Shown here: in pieces, positions 1 through 7,738 of the stretch
Position numbering within the stretch: the stretch's first letter is position 1
Layout: each line of letters begins with the position of its first letter
NCBI RefSeq assembly: GCF_000003605.2
Contig: NW_003131858.1
Location: forward strand, 127,175 to 144,007
Source: Saccoglossus kowalevskii
Lineage: Eukaryota; Hemichordata; Enteropneusta; Harrimaniidae
Direction: 5' to 3'
DNA: 16,833 nt
Translations under genes and position numbers: made by a program
Notes under the pieces: generated by a model
Seen by the model: only the letters and a program-made list of their open reading frames with translations
Told to the model about the DNA's origin: nothing
The model's database searches: none

Positions 1-287
1 TCAATTTCTTGTGATTACTCGGAAAATGAAGCGGTAACCACAGACCACAGTGCTGCAACTAAATCCTGGTATAAGCACCGGTTAGGCAGTTTTGAACTAT
101 GCATGTGAAGCCAGCTGAGAGGTATATCCAATCCTATAGATTTCTCATTGTTTGGTAACTATTTGCTGCAAATACAACAAAAATCAATATAAAAATATTA
201 CCCACACAGCATTCTACAGGTTACTTGTTTCACTAGTTTTGCAAACATCTGGCGAATGCCGCGGCTCATCTGCTGCTGACTTCCTAA
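1..287. other. Left-edge non-coding DNA
   Basis: I see no gene, repeat copy or RNA gene here. The part from about 245 to 290 is richer in GC than its surroundings (it includes a GCCGCGG stretch) and lies just before the LTR-like repeat, but it gives no recognisable protein. Confidence 0.6.
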
Positions 288-342
288 AGTAATTCTAAAA
301 GGTTGTCAAATCATCGAATCTAGATTAAACGCATGAAGATGT

Positions 343-349
343 TATTTAA
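343..349 (+). promoter_or_regulatory. TATA-box-like TATTTAA
   Basis: TATTTAA is followed by GCGG. It sits 33 nt upstream of a TCA (374-376) that could be an initiator. It could be the promoter of the LTR-like repeat or a co-opted promoter for the downstream receptor. AT-rich DNA produces such motifs by chance, so this is suggestive only. Confidence 0.25.
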
Positions 350-485
350 ATAGCGGAAATCACTCTGATTGAATCAACCTCGACAACTGTGCTCTTGGAC
401 GATTCAGCAGTTAATAATCATAGACCTCACAAGGACTGCATTTGTTCAGCTATCATTACGTTCTCCTGGAAACTCGACTATTCAT

Positions 486-498
486 TGTAGTAAGTATC
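486..498 (+). promoter_or_regulatory. Candidate 5' splice donor (GTAAGTA)
   Basis: GTAAGTA at 490-496 matches the donor consensus after the junction; the last exon base would be A rather than the usual G. Together with the acceptor-like site ending at 2998 it would define an intron of about 2.5 kb between a non-coding first exon (about 376-489) and the receptor exon. No transcript evidence is available, so this is conjecture. Confidence 0.2.
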
Positions 499-515
499 AT
501 ATAGTACACTTCGAA

Positions 516-1059
516 AATCAAATATTTACTCCATGAAACGATCTTTTATGATTTTCTGCTTGAAGATAAAATATTCTATATCACGAGCCACAATTCAATT
601 TTGCAACGCATGAGTTTTTGGTCAACTAAGTTATATATCTCAATTAATGTACTACCTATATCGTTAGAAGCAATAACAATGTCAACGCCAATTGTTGGAT
701 GAAATGCCCATCTGATCGCGAGTAATATATATATGCCCTTCTGTTACACCTGTTATCAAGCACATGCCATAGGAATAATGCAGTATTTTATTCTCATTGT
801 CACCTCTTTCTGCAGTTGTGAGCTGATAATGAAAGTCAGGGCCAATATACTTCACAATTTATCAAGTGAATTTACATAAGTTGCATTTAGATCATATTAT
901 GTTATGAGTTGATATATGCAGAGTATTTAATACAAATCCAAGTAATGTGTGGTTGTTCGCTATAGTTGTACGCGGTAGAAATTTGGATACACGTTTATGC
1001 AGGCCAGACCACAGAAACATTGCTTGTTCAATCCGAGGGTAATTTTTATTTCAAACAAC
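516..1059. other. Non-coding DNA between LTR-like repeat and protease remnant
   Basis: This is where a gag gene would be expected if the LTR-like copy and the pol fossil belong to one element. No gag-like protein or open frame can be read. A short (AT)n run lies at about 723-733. Gag has either been deleted or is decayed beyond recognition. Confidence 0.5.
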
Positions 1060-1176
1060 AACATGATTACCGTTAAACCTATCAAGTGCTACTTCCAGTG
1101 TTTGATAACAATTTGTCAGATAAATCTTATCAAATTGGGTCAAAACCCAAAATGCCTACAGTAAAAAATTGGATAG

Positions 1177-1345
1177 AAACTTGTTACCACATTAAGGAAC
1201 ACTGGTGTAGTGGTGTTGTAGAAAAAAAGAGATTTGGCAGTGATGACCAGTATACTTGAAAGTGTTATTGTATGCCTATGACAGATAATACAGCAGCACT
1301 GTACCTAAGATTTATGTAAACACCCCATATTTCACTGGTGAAGAG
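1177..1345 (+). pseudogene. Retroelement aspartic protease remnant
   Basis: In one frame KLVTTLRNTG is read at 1177-1206. This corresponds to the beta strand leading into the DTG active site of retropepsins, here NTG because GAC has become AAC (1198-1200). After a one-base overlap the frame starting at 1206 gives CSGVVEKKRFGSDDQYT up to a stop. The third piece, IYVNTPYFTGEE at 1310-1345, matches the segment that follows the protease core in Gmr1-like polyproteins. In the living element the enzyme would process the Gag-Pol polyprotein. Loss of the catalytic aspartate, an internal stop and two frame changes make it non-functional. The assignment rests on the NTG motif and on its position just before integrase. 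Confidence 0.6.
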
Positions 1346-1407
1346 AGGTGGTATTCTACAGACAGTTTACTCATCCTCGCATACACCAGGGTAGCTCTGT
1401 TAAGCAT

Positions 1408-2298
1408 ATGGTTGTACCAATGTCATTGCATCAACAAATCATGATTAAACGGGGGCATATGGGTGTAAAGAAAACTAGTGATCTCAAGAAATGTTTAATG
1501 GCCGGGTATACATAACAAAGTTTTGTCGATCATGAAAAAAACAGAAAACGGTACGAGGTGAAATTGCAAATTATCCTTCAGATGATGCCACTGATAGATG
1601 TGCCATTCAAATGGGTTGTTCTTAATTTAGTTGGTTCTATTTATCACCTTACTGAAAAGTCATCCTGAAATTAGTAGACTATGCTGCCAGGTATCCAGAT
1701 GCAATATCCTTATAACATATCAGTACAGAAAACATAGCTAAAGCACTAATTGATGTGTACAGCTGCCTGGGTTTACCAGAGAAGATTTTACATGATATGG
1801 TTACTCAGTTTGTGAGTGTATCTGCGAGGTGTCCTGCTTGTTGAGTGTTAGACAACTGTAGAAGTTTAATGGTACGTTGAAAACAATGTTGAAGCGTTTG
1901 TGGAGAGCAGCCAAAGCAGTAACACTCCAACATCAATAAATTACTCTACGCCTATAGAGAAGTGTCCCAAGAATCAACTGGTTTTACTCCATTTGAGTCG
2001 ATGTGTGGGACAATTGCCACAGGTCATATTGCACATTCTTGACAACAGACTCAGGAACCAGTATCAGTATGTGTATCATCGCTTGGAAGAGACACTGGAA
2101 AGTGTCCAGGTGCATCGAGAGCCTGAAACAGTGAAAGCACTTCTTTGATAATAAGATGAAAGAAAATTAAATTTATTAGTGCAGTGGAAGGGGCAATAAT
2201 ACATTGATAGTGTCATTGATGTAAATGACTATAGAGTAAAGATATATGGAAAGTTTGAAACATACCATCCGAAATTTGCTGAAGAAGTATTAAAATGA
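1408..2298 (+). pseudogene. Retroelement integrase remnant (zinc finger, DDE core, C-terminal part)
   Basis: The N-terminal zinc-binding part starts at 1408 with VVPMSLHQQIM and GHMGVKKTSD, followed at about 1524-1555 by FCRS and then KQKTVRG of the Cys-Cys half. The core begins with MPLIDVPFKWVVLNLVG at 1585. The first catalytic Asp of the usual DLVG is Asn here (AAT, 1624-1626). The frame from 1674 gives VDYAARYPDAIS, then IAKALIDVYSCLGLPEKILHD with the second Asp retained (GAT, 1794-1796). KFNGTLKTMLKRLW (1862-1903) follows the catalytic Glu, whose codon is out of frame. YREVSQESTGFTPFE starts at 1953. The C-terminal part, 2164-2298, contains LLVQWKG, an in-frame stop, and DYRVKIYGKFETYH. 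In a live copy it would insert cDNA into the chromosome. At least four frame changes and several stops leave it dead. Confidence 0.85.
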
Positions 2299-2452
2299 AA
2301 TTAGCAGAATAGTGATGTTGATAACAATCTTGCTGTCTCGGCATTGCTAGTGCAGCTGTTATAGAGTATGAAGAGTTTTTGGATGAAGATTTTGTGCAGG
2401 ATGATGACGGTTGCTGATGTGAAATTTGGCAGAAATGTTCTCTCTAGTGCAT

Positions 2453-2840
2453 GAGTATAAGTAAATATTCACAGATCTACCAGGAACTACCAACCTAATC
2501 CAGCATCGAATTCATCTGAGATCTGTCTTTGAAAGACAACATTCAATGTATACTGACGATTGGAATTGTAAGAGAAACTTCCCACATGCATCACTTGCTG
2601 TGATAGTACACAAATAAGATGGGTCGAATTGTTTACGTATTAACCAACGCCAGTATAACAAGATGATTGACCGAGAGCCAATGATGACAGCAGATATGCT
2701 CCAAGATCATAGTAAGGGAAAGTACTTTACTAATGTTGATCTTAGTAATGCGTTTTGACAGTTTCTAGTTTGTTTTCACCACAGATGGTACTTAGTAGTA
2801 TGTAGCAGTCTTTAAATGAATTAGTTCGCATGTAACTGTT
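2453..2840 (+). pseudogene. Retroelement reverse transcriptase remnant (fingers and early palm)
   Basis: EYK, a stop, then IFTDLPGTTNLIQHRIHL at 2453-2521 matches the start of RT in Ty3/gypsy elements. In the frame from 2618, DGSNCLRINQRQYNK and REPMMTADML lead to YFTNVDLSNAF with the first catalytic Asp (GAT, 2738-2740). The Trp expected after it is a TGA stop. FTTDGT at 2775-2792 lies one frame away. A weak MN-stop-FACN segment near 2815-2835 corresponds to the MVNS region. Nothing corresponding to YxDD, thumb or RNase H follows. Its place after integrase, separated by about 150 nt of linker, is the key structural observation. Confidence 0.8.
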
Positions 2841-2982
2841 CGCATACGACTTAATCAATGACACGGGAATAACCTGTCCACTGAGATATGGTGTCGATAT
2901 TTCAGAAATAAATATACGATATTTAATTTTTTATTCAACGCTTGTGACAACCGTGATCGATAACCAGTCTGTAAGCAACCTG

Positions 2983-2998
2983 CGAGTTAGTTTTACAG
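2983..2998 (+). promoter_or_regulatory. Candidate 3' splice acceptor upstream of the receptor
   Basis: GTTAGTTTTACAG ends at 2998 and resembles a pyrimidine tract with an AG acceptor. If used, the receptor exon would begin at 2999. A 12-codon upstream frame ATG...TGA would then occupy 2999-3034. In-frame TGA at 3184-3186 prevents any longer N-terminus for the receptor, so the spliced segment would be untranslated. Not supported by transcript data. Confidence 0.2.
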
Positions 2999-3066
2999 AT
3001 GTCCGTTCAGTACGTGACATCACAGTTCGTTTGATCATGGAGAATATGTGGCCGTTGAGGGAGGTC

Positions 3067-3100
3067 CATGAATGGGTGATTTACATGAATGGGTGATATA
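3067..3100 (+). repeat. 17-bp tandem duplication
   Basis: Two adjacent 17-nt copies, CATGAATGGGTGATTTA and CATGAATGGGTGATATA, differ at one position. They lie about 130 bp upstream of the preferred receptor start codon. The high identity suggests a recent local duplication. No function is evident. Confidence 0.85.
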
Positions 3101-3228
3101 TCAAAAGAACAGTCTATCGACTGGTGCCACAGCTGACTGATGAGGGAGTCAATAACAGAGTAACTGTGACTGCTACACACTACTGAATGCGCTGTAGCTA
3201 CGTTCGTTTGCATGCTGTATATTATACA

Positions 3229-4196
3229 ATGAATTTCTTCAATTCAAATGATACCAGTAACAGTACTGACATTCACAGGACACAGCTACCAACATGGTTG
3301 TTTCATTTCGTGATCCCGATATTCTTCAGCCTCGTCTGCGTAATAGGGTTGATCGGCAACGGAATTGTGATCTACATTTTACTTCGCTGCCCAGGAATGA
3401 CATCGCTGCCCAATTTGTACATCTTAAACCTGGCGTCTGCGGATTTTCTTTTTCTACTCGGATTGCCTTTTATGACCTATTTCAACACAACGAAGCGTGG
3501 ATATTTGGTAACGTAATGTGCAAGGTAGTGATGGGAATTGACGGCTTTAATATGTTTTCTGGTATTTTCACTTTAACTGCGATGGCTGTTGACCGATACT
3601 TAGCTATCGTTCACATTGTCTGGTCTAAAAACTACCGAACTGCCCTTAAAACTAAAGTGGTGTGCGCTGCAACTTGGTTAGCCGCGTTCGCAGTCACCGT
3701 ACCGTTGTGGATGTACTCAGCGACACAAACGTTCAATGGGGTGACGGTCTGTAACGTCATTTGCCCGGTGTTAGTCGGGCAGCTGTTCATTATATACACA
3801 TTCCTCTTTGGTTTTGTTCTACCGTTGATATGTATTATAACTTGCTACTGCAGGATACTAAGATACCTGACAAATGGAAGATCACGTCAACGCCGACGAC
3901 AGTTTCACGTTGGTAGAGTCGGCGCGATGGTACTGATTGCGGTGATTCTGTTCGTGTTATGCTGGCTCTCTTTTTGGATTATAAGACTACTGTTACTTTC
4001 CGGTGATCACAGTCACACGTTAGCGTTACAAGTCTCGTACTACGTCAGTGTATTCCTGAGCTCCATAAATAGCTGTTTAAATCCGCTAGTATACGCGTAT
4101 TTCAAGCAAGATTTCCAAGACGTGATTAAACACTGCATATGTTATTGCAAGTCGCATAAAGAAACAATGTCCAGGTTACGATGTTCATCAGGTTGA
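3229..4196 (+). CDS. Somatostatin/allatostatin-C-receptor-like GPCR, frame broken between TM2 and TM3
   Basis: This is a class A (rhodopsin-family) neuropeptide receptor, intronless here, about 322 codons if the two frames are read as one. The start at 3229 is preferred: it has A at -3 and opens an N-terminus with two glycosylation sites (NDT, NST). The alternative ATG at 3187 has T at -3 and directly follows a stop. TM1 (about 27-52) has IGLIGN; TM2 (61-84) has YILNLASADF. At codon 87 (3487-3489) frame 1 runs into a stop at 3514, while frame 3 continues with AWIFGNVMCKVVMGIDG (TM3). Then come DRY (122-124), Cys98 and an ECL2 Cys (175 or 179) for the disulphide, TM5 YTFLFGFVLPL, a short basic loop (RSRQRRR), TM6 CWLSF, TM7 NSCLNPLVY (281-289), and a short cysteine-rich tail. 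FNGVTVCN in ECL2, VVMxxDG in TM3 and the short third loop favour the somatostatin receptor group; galanin- or opioid-like relatives remain possible. Expected at the plasma membrane, probably Gi/o-coupled. One missing base explains the break. Confidence 0.85.
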
Positions 4197-4791
4197 TTCA
4201 TTTGCTAACACATATTGATTTACCGGATGATACGCTCATTGCTGATTTGGTCATTCAGACGACTAAAATAATTTACTATTTCTTCAAAGTTGGGTTTGTT
4301 TTGAGAGTGTAATTTACCTCGGAGACCAAAAGCAGGATGCGTAAAATGAACGCTCGTTAAGACGACGTGCCAGTTTGCACTCGTGTTCTTGAGGAAAGTA
4401 TGAACTCATGTTTGACGTATTGTTTATTCATAATAATATAATCTATAATCTACAATATACTTTACTACTAAAGGGCTGCAGTGATCTCGAGGGCGACAGA
4501 ACCGTACGATTTGATTTTGATATCGTGAACATAACAATACTTTTTGAATGTCAGTTATTCTTCTTGGTTATTCTGTAATGCGGAAAATAGTTGCACGTGT
4601 CGTTACGCTCACGCGCGAAGTGTTTCCGAAGATTGGACGCGATGTTTCGGTACAATGGTAACTAATGGGATGATAGAATATATACGTTTTTGATTGAAAA
4701 TATACAATTCATTCCGATTATTTCGAAAACCCTGAAAACAGTTATTTGCAAACCAGGCTAAAAAGCCGTATTTTATGTGATTTCAACAGTG
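4197..4791 (+). other. Possible 3' untranslated region of the receptor
   Basis: Non-coding DNA follows the TGA at 4194-4196, and no canonical AATAAA occurs before 4792. The 4590-4640 part has more CpG than its surroundings (CACGTG, CGCGCG) but no protein is evident on either strand. Confidence 0.35.
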
Positions 4792-4797
4792 AATAAA
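4792..4797 (+). terminator. Candidate polyadenylation signal AATAAA
   Basis: This is the first canonical AATAAA after the receptor stop codon, 595 nt downstream. Further AATAAA copies at about 4849 and 4929 could serve instead. Such hexamers are common in AT-rich DNA, so use is unproven. Confidence 0.35.
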
Positions 4798-7669
4798 ATG
4801 GCTTAAATTGTTCATATGATGATACAACTTTAAATGTCTAATAAACAATACTTAATGTTATTAGTAGAAATACTTTATCTAGTATTTAATATTTGAACAT
4901 ATTCACCGGGTTTTACACACGAATAACGAATAAATAGATTTATTTAGCTATAATAGCGAAACCCATTATATAATTATCGCATTTACTGTAAATAATACTA
5001 ACCAATTTTTCCTGATAGAGCGAAAGCGAGGTCAACTAATTGCACGTCTGTTATACTATATCAAAACACATACACATAAGAGTCAAAGTTCAACTATGCA
5101 ATTACGTAATAACAAATGAAATAATTGAATCAATTCCTGAAGCGGCTAATTCAAAGCAAACAACTCTCAACAGTAATACAAAAGTTAAATCATTGCAAGT
5201 GGGTGGTTGGAAATCCCCAGTTTTCTATCTTTCTCCTCTGGGATAGGTAATGATATTATGTGAGTTAAGTTTAAACTAGGCTTAAATTTGACCTTCTTCA
5301 ATTGCCAAATTTAAACAACACCAAGAAGCCATCCGCATCAAGACTGGTCATTGCTGTACTGCCTGCAAGCATCAACTTAATGGAAGTCACACGCCTGAGT
5401 AAATTCATCTCGGTTACGATCATTAACTTTGCTTCAGGCTCGCTCAAATCTACAATCGAAGTCAAAACAGCGTGTTATTTAAATTTGCACATGTTTTCAT
5501 TCTCAAATTTGCCATATACACATGTACCTCCCTCATACTAATTGGTTCGATATGGTAATGTATTTAATTGGTGCATGTATTTTATTTCGTTATTTATTTA
5601 ACCTTGTACTTTTATGTTGTGGTATTTGGAAAGCCCACAATAAGGTGCATAATGTAAAAAACAAGTTGTTAAAATGAATACTGAAATAAAAAAGAGAACA
5701 ACAATATATCCTATTTTAATAAGATTGCGACAGTATATATATGTACATTCGAACACGTATTCGAATACCCATTAAAATGAATTAAAAATACAACAAATAA
5801 TTCTATCTTTAAATTAATAAAGAAAATAATATATAAATTTCACAAACGTAGCGTCGGTCCAATGTTGATACGTCTTTTCCCAGTTTCTGCACTTTTCTGT
5901 TAGAGTTGTATTGACGTTTGCAAATAATTTAAAAATAGCTTCAAATTCATATTTATGTACGCGTTGTGAAATAGCGGTAGTAATGATGTAATTTTACTGA
6001 TAAAACATATTGGTATTACAGACTTAATGCATTTGTATAGCCATAATAAATGTTACCAGCTGTACAAATACATTGTAATTTGTAAAAATTCAGATCATAA
6101 AATCACCCGTGCGTTTTTGTCATGTGTGTGGAGTGTTTGTTTACTCTGAATATTGATAAATATGCCCGCTATATATTATATATCAACAATTACTGTTTAA
6201 TCGTGTATTAGAAACAACACAAATTTGTGTGAGTTTATAGAACCTACCGGAATATATCGGAAACAATGTTACAAGCAAAAAGAAAAAAAAACTTCACTCA
6301 TTGTTGTACGTCAGGTTTCTCGGAGCTGAGTACGGTAAGCGCATATTTTTATTTTTGTAAACTACTATGTAAAATGTACACCACCAAACACTACACAAGT
6401 CGCCTCATTTTATGTAAAAGACAAAGTTTTACCTGAAATTATATCATCACTACACTGACATAAAGGCATTTTTATTCTTCTAAATATACTACTTATAAAT
6501 GAGTGAAAGCAATATCCATATCAAATATACAACTATCAACACGACTGTTTTGAAACATAATCAAGATGAAAGATCAATATTACGTGCGGTATCGTGACTA
6601 GCGATTTTATCAGTATAAATCACACCCCCCGAGACTTTTTGTGTTTAGTAACGACTGGTATTTCACACGTCTGTTCGCCAGCAGACTCAACATAATCAAT
6701 CATTAGACGGCGATGTTCGTTGAAATTCTGATAGTATCATTTCAATATGAACGTTTCTGTAAAGCTTCTCAAAGCAGAATGTCAGTGATTTATTCGAAAG
6801 AACAAACACACTGCTTTGTTAGTGTAGCATAATTAAGAAGAATACAACATATGAATAGAAAACAATACATTTGATACCATCGATAACGATTTCAAATCTT
6901 GTATAGTTGTCTAATGGCCTGTGAACGTTACAGTGAGCATCACGGAATATCACACAACTCATTTGTAAATACAAAAACGAGTACAGAAAATGCTTTTATT
7001 AACGAGCCAGGGGTATTCAATATCCATTTAATTTGAGGTTTACTTATCTGTAAAATGTAGTAGCAAAATACTAATAGTAGCAAAATGAAATGTGTTTGTC
7101 TTTTGATATGGTATTGACTCAATTTAATTTACATTTAGTTATTTGTTACTACTAGTAAATTAATTATTGCATCATGCTACTTGCATTGACAAATTATGTG
7201 ATATTTTGATACTATGTATATTATGTAGCGAATTACAGAGTTGAAACACACTGTCGATTAAACCAAAGAAACCAGAGAATACAGGAACACGCAAACGCGT
7301 GTTTTTCCTCCGTTATGTATGGCAGTTGTATAGCTGGTAGTAGTGTTTATGATAGTTTATATTTTTGTTTTTCATTATCACTCACATGTCAGTAATGACT
7401 GGCATAGTTGTTGTTATAAATGAACAGTTTTGTGTAAGGCCAATGGCTATATATAGATTAATTGAACCGAAGAGATCAGTGTTTACCGAGGCGAAGCTAA
7501 GGACAAAAGTGCTCTCTGGGGGCCGACAAATCTGTATAACTACCAAGGCTTTGAGTTCAATGTTTGTATCATTATACCGAATAAAACTAACATTGTGTAA
7601 GAGGGTGCATTGCAAGAACACTCCTGCCCAAGTTAACAATGACAACATCCAGAATTTTCTACATTCGTA

Positions 7670-7672
<3 letters not shown>
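4798..7672. other. AT-rich intergenic DNA without supported genes
   Basis: Short open stretches occur at 5040-5246 and 5302-5541 (+) and 6940-7122 (-). They show no domain, no codon-composition contrast with the flanks and no partner exon. A small perfect inverted repeat of TTAAATTTG lies at 5282-5290 and 5306-5314. Nothing else is recognisable. Confidence 0.55.

Positions 7673-7736
<64 letters not shown>
7673..7736. repeat. (AT)32 microsatellite
   Basis: An uninterrupted dinucleotide tract of 64 nt. Because TA repeats contain no stop in two frames on each strand, it creates false open frames coding for alternating Tyr-Ile. Tracts of this length are usually polymorphic and prone to length errors in sequencing. 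Shorter (TA)n runs occur at about 9485-9496 and 11272-11286. Confidence 0.98.

Positions 7737-7738
<2 letters not shown>

Larger units (their letters stand above)
288..515 (+). repeat. LTR-like dispersed repeat, copy A
   Basis: This stretch aligns by eye with 11802-11990. Shared blocks occur in the same order: TTGTCAA (304-310 and 11815-11821), CAACCT-GACA (375-385 and 11860-11869), GTGCT-TTG (390-398 and 11873-11881) and AGC-GTTAAT (406-415 and 11897-11906). Short gaps separate the blocks and identity within them is roughly 80 percent. If 304 TG to 484 CA are the ends, the unit is about 181 nt and looks like a short LTR, with a TATA-like box at 343-349 followed by a degenerate polyadenylation-like sequence near 371. 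It lies 5' of the Ty3/gypsy fossil on the same strand, so it may be that element's 5' LTR. There is no clean TGG primer-binding site after 484 and I saw no target-site duplication. The repeat relationship is seen; the LTR reading is inference. Confidence 0.45.
1060..2860 (+). mobile_element. Decayed Ty3/gypsy retroelement, Gmr1-like domain order
   Basis: Fragments of a Ty3/gypsy pol region are readable on the + strand: protease at 1177-1345, integrase zinc-binding, core and C-terminal parts at 1408-2298, then the start of reverse transcriptase at 2453-2840. They are collinear with no inverted segment. Standard Ty3/gypsy elements run protease, RT, RNase H, integrase. Here integrase comes before RT, which is the order known from the Gmr1 group of Ty3/gypsy elements and, independently, from Ty1/copia. 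The motifs are clearly Ty3/gypsy in type (YREVSQESTGFTPFE, TDLPGTTNL). RNase H, the RT YxDD motif and a 3' LTR are absent, so the copy is truncated at about 2840-2860. Many stops and frame changes show that it is long dead. A nested pair of element fragments is the alternative explanation for the order. Confidence 0.8.

Noticed and set aside
1087-1130. Gag zinc knuckle (KCYFQC) upstream of the protease remnant
   Set aside because: The spacing is CX3C with no following GH and C, so it does not fit CX2CX4HX4C.
1900-2148. A genuine 82-residue protein
   Set aside because: It is a chance open frame over the integrase remnant; the conserved YREVSQESTGFTPFE motif is in another frame of the same DNA.
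3138-3175. Hammerhead ribozyme core (CTGATGAG)
   Set aside because: No matching GAAA box or pairing stems follow.
3007-3213. Minus-strand 68-codon open frame upstream of the receptor
   Set aside because: No domain, overlaps the tandem duplication and the receptor's 5' region; consistent with chance.
3294-3488. Longer frame-3 start (ATG at 3294) for the receptor
   Set aside because: The translation before the break is an out-of-frame shadow of the N-terminus, TM1 and TM2 read in frame 1 and has no membrane segments.
3484-3495. Programmed -1 ribosomal frameshift in the receptor
   Set aside because: No X-XXY-YYZ slippery heptamer and no evident downstream structure; GPCR genes are not known to use this mechanism.
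3500-3530. Micro-intron restoring the receptor frame
   Set aside because: Any GT...AG pair here would be under 30 nt and would remove conserved TM3 residues that are plainly present.
5040-5541. Two consecutive + strand open frames (68 and 79 codons)
   Set aside because: No family resemblance, different frames, no plausible splice link, and composition like the flanking DNA.
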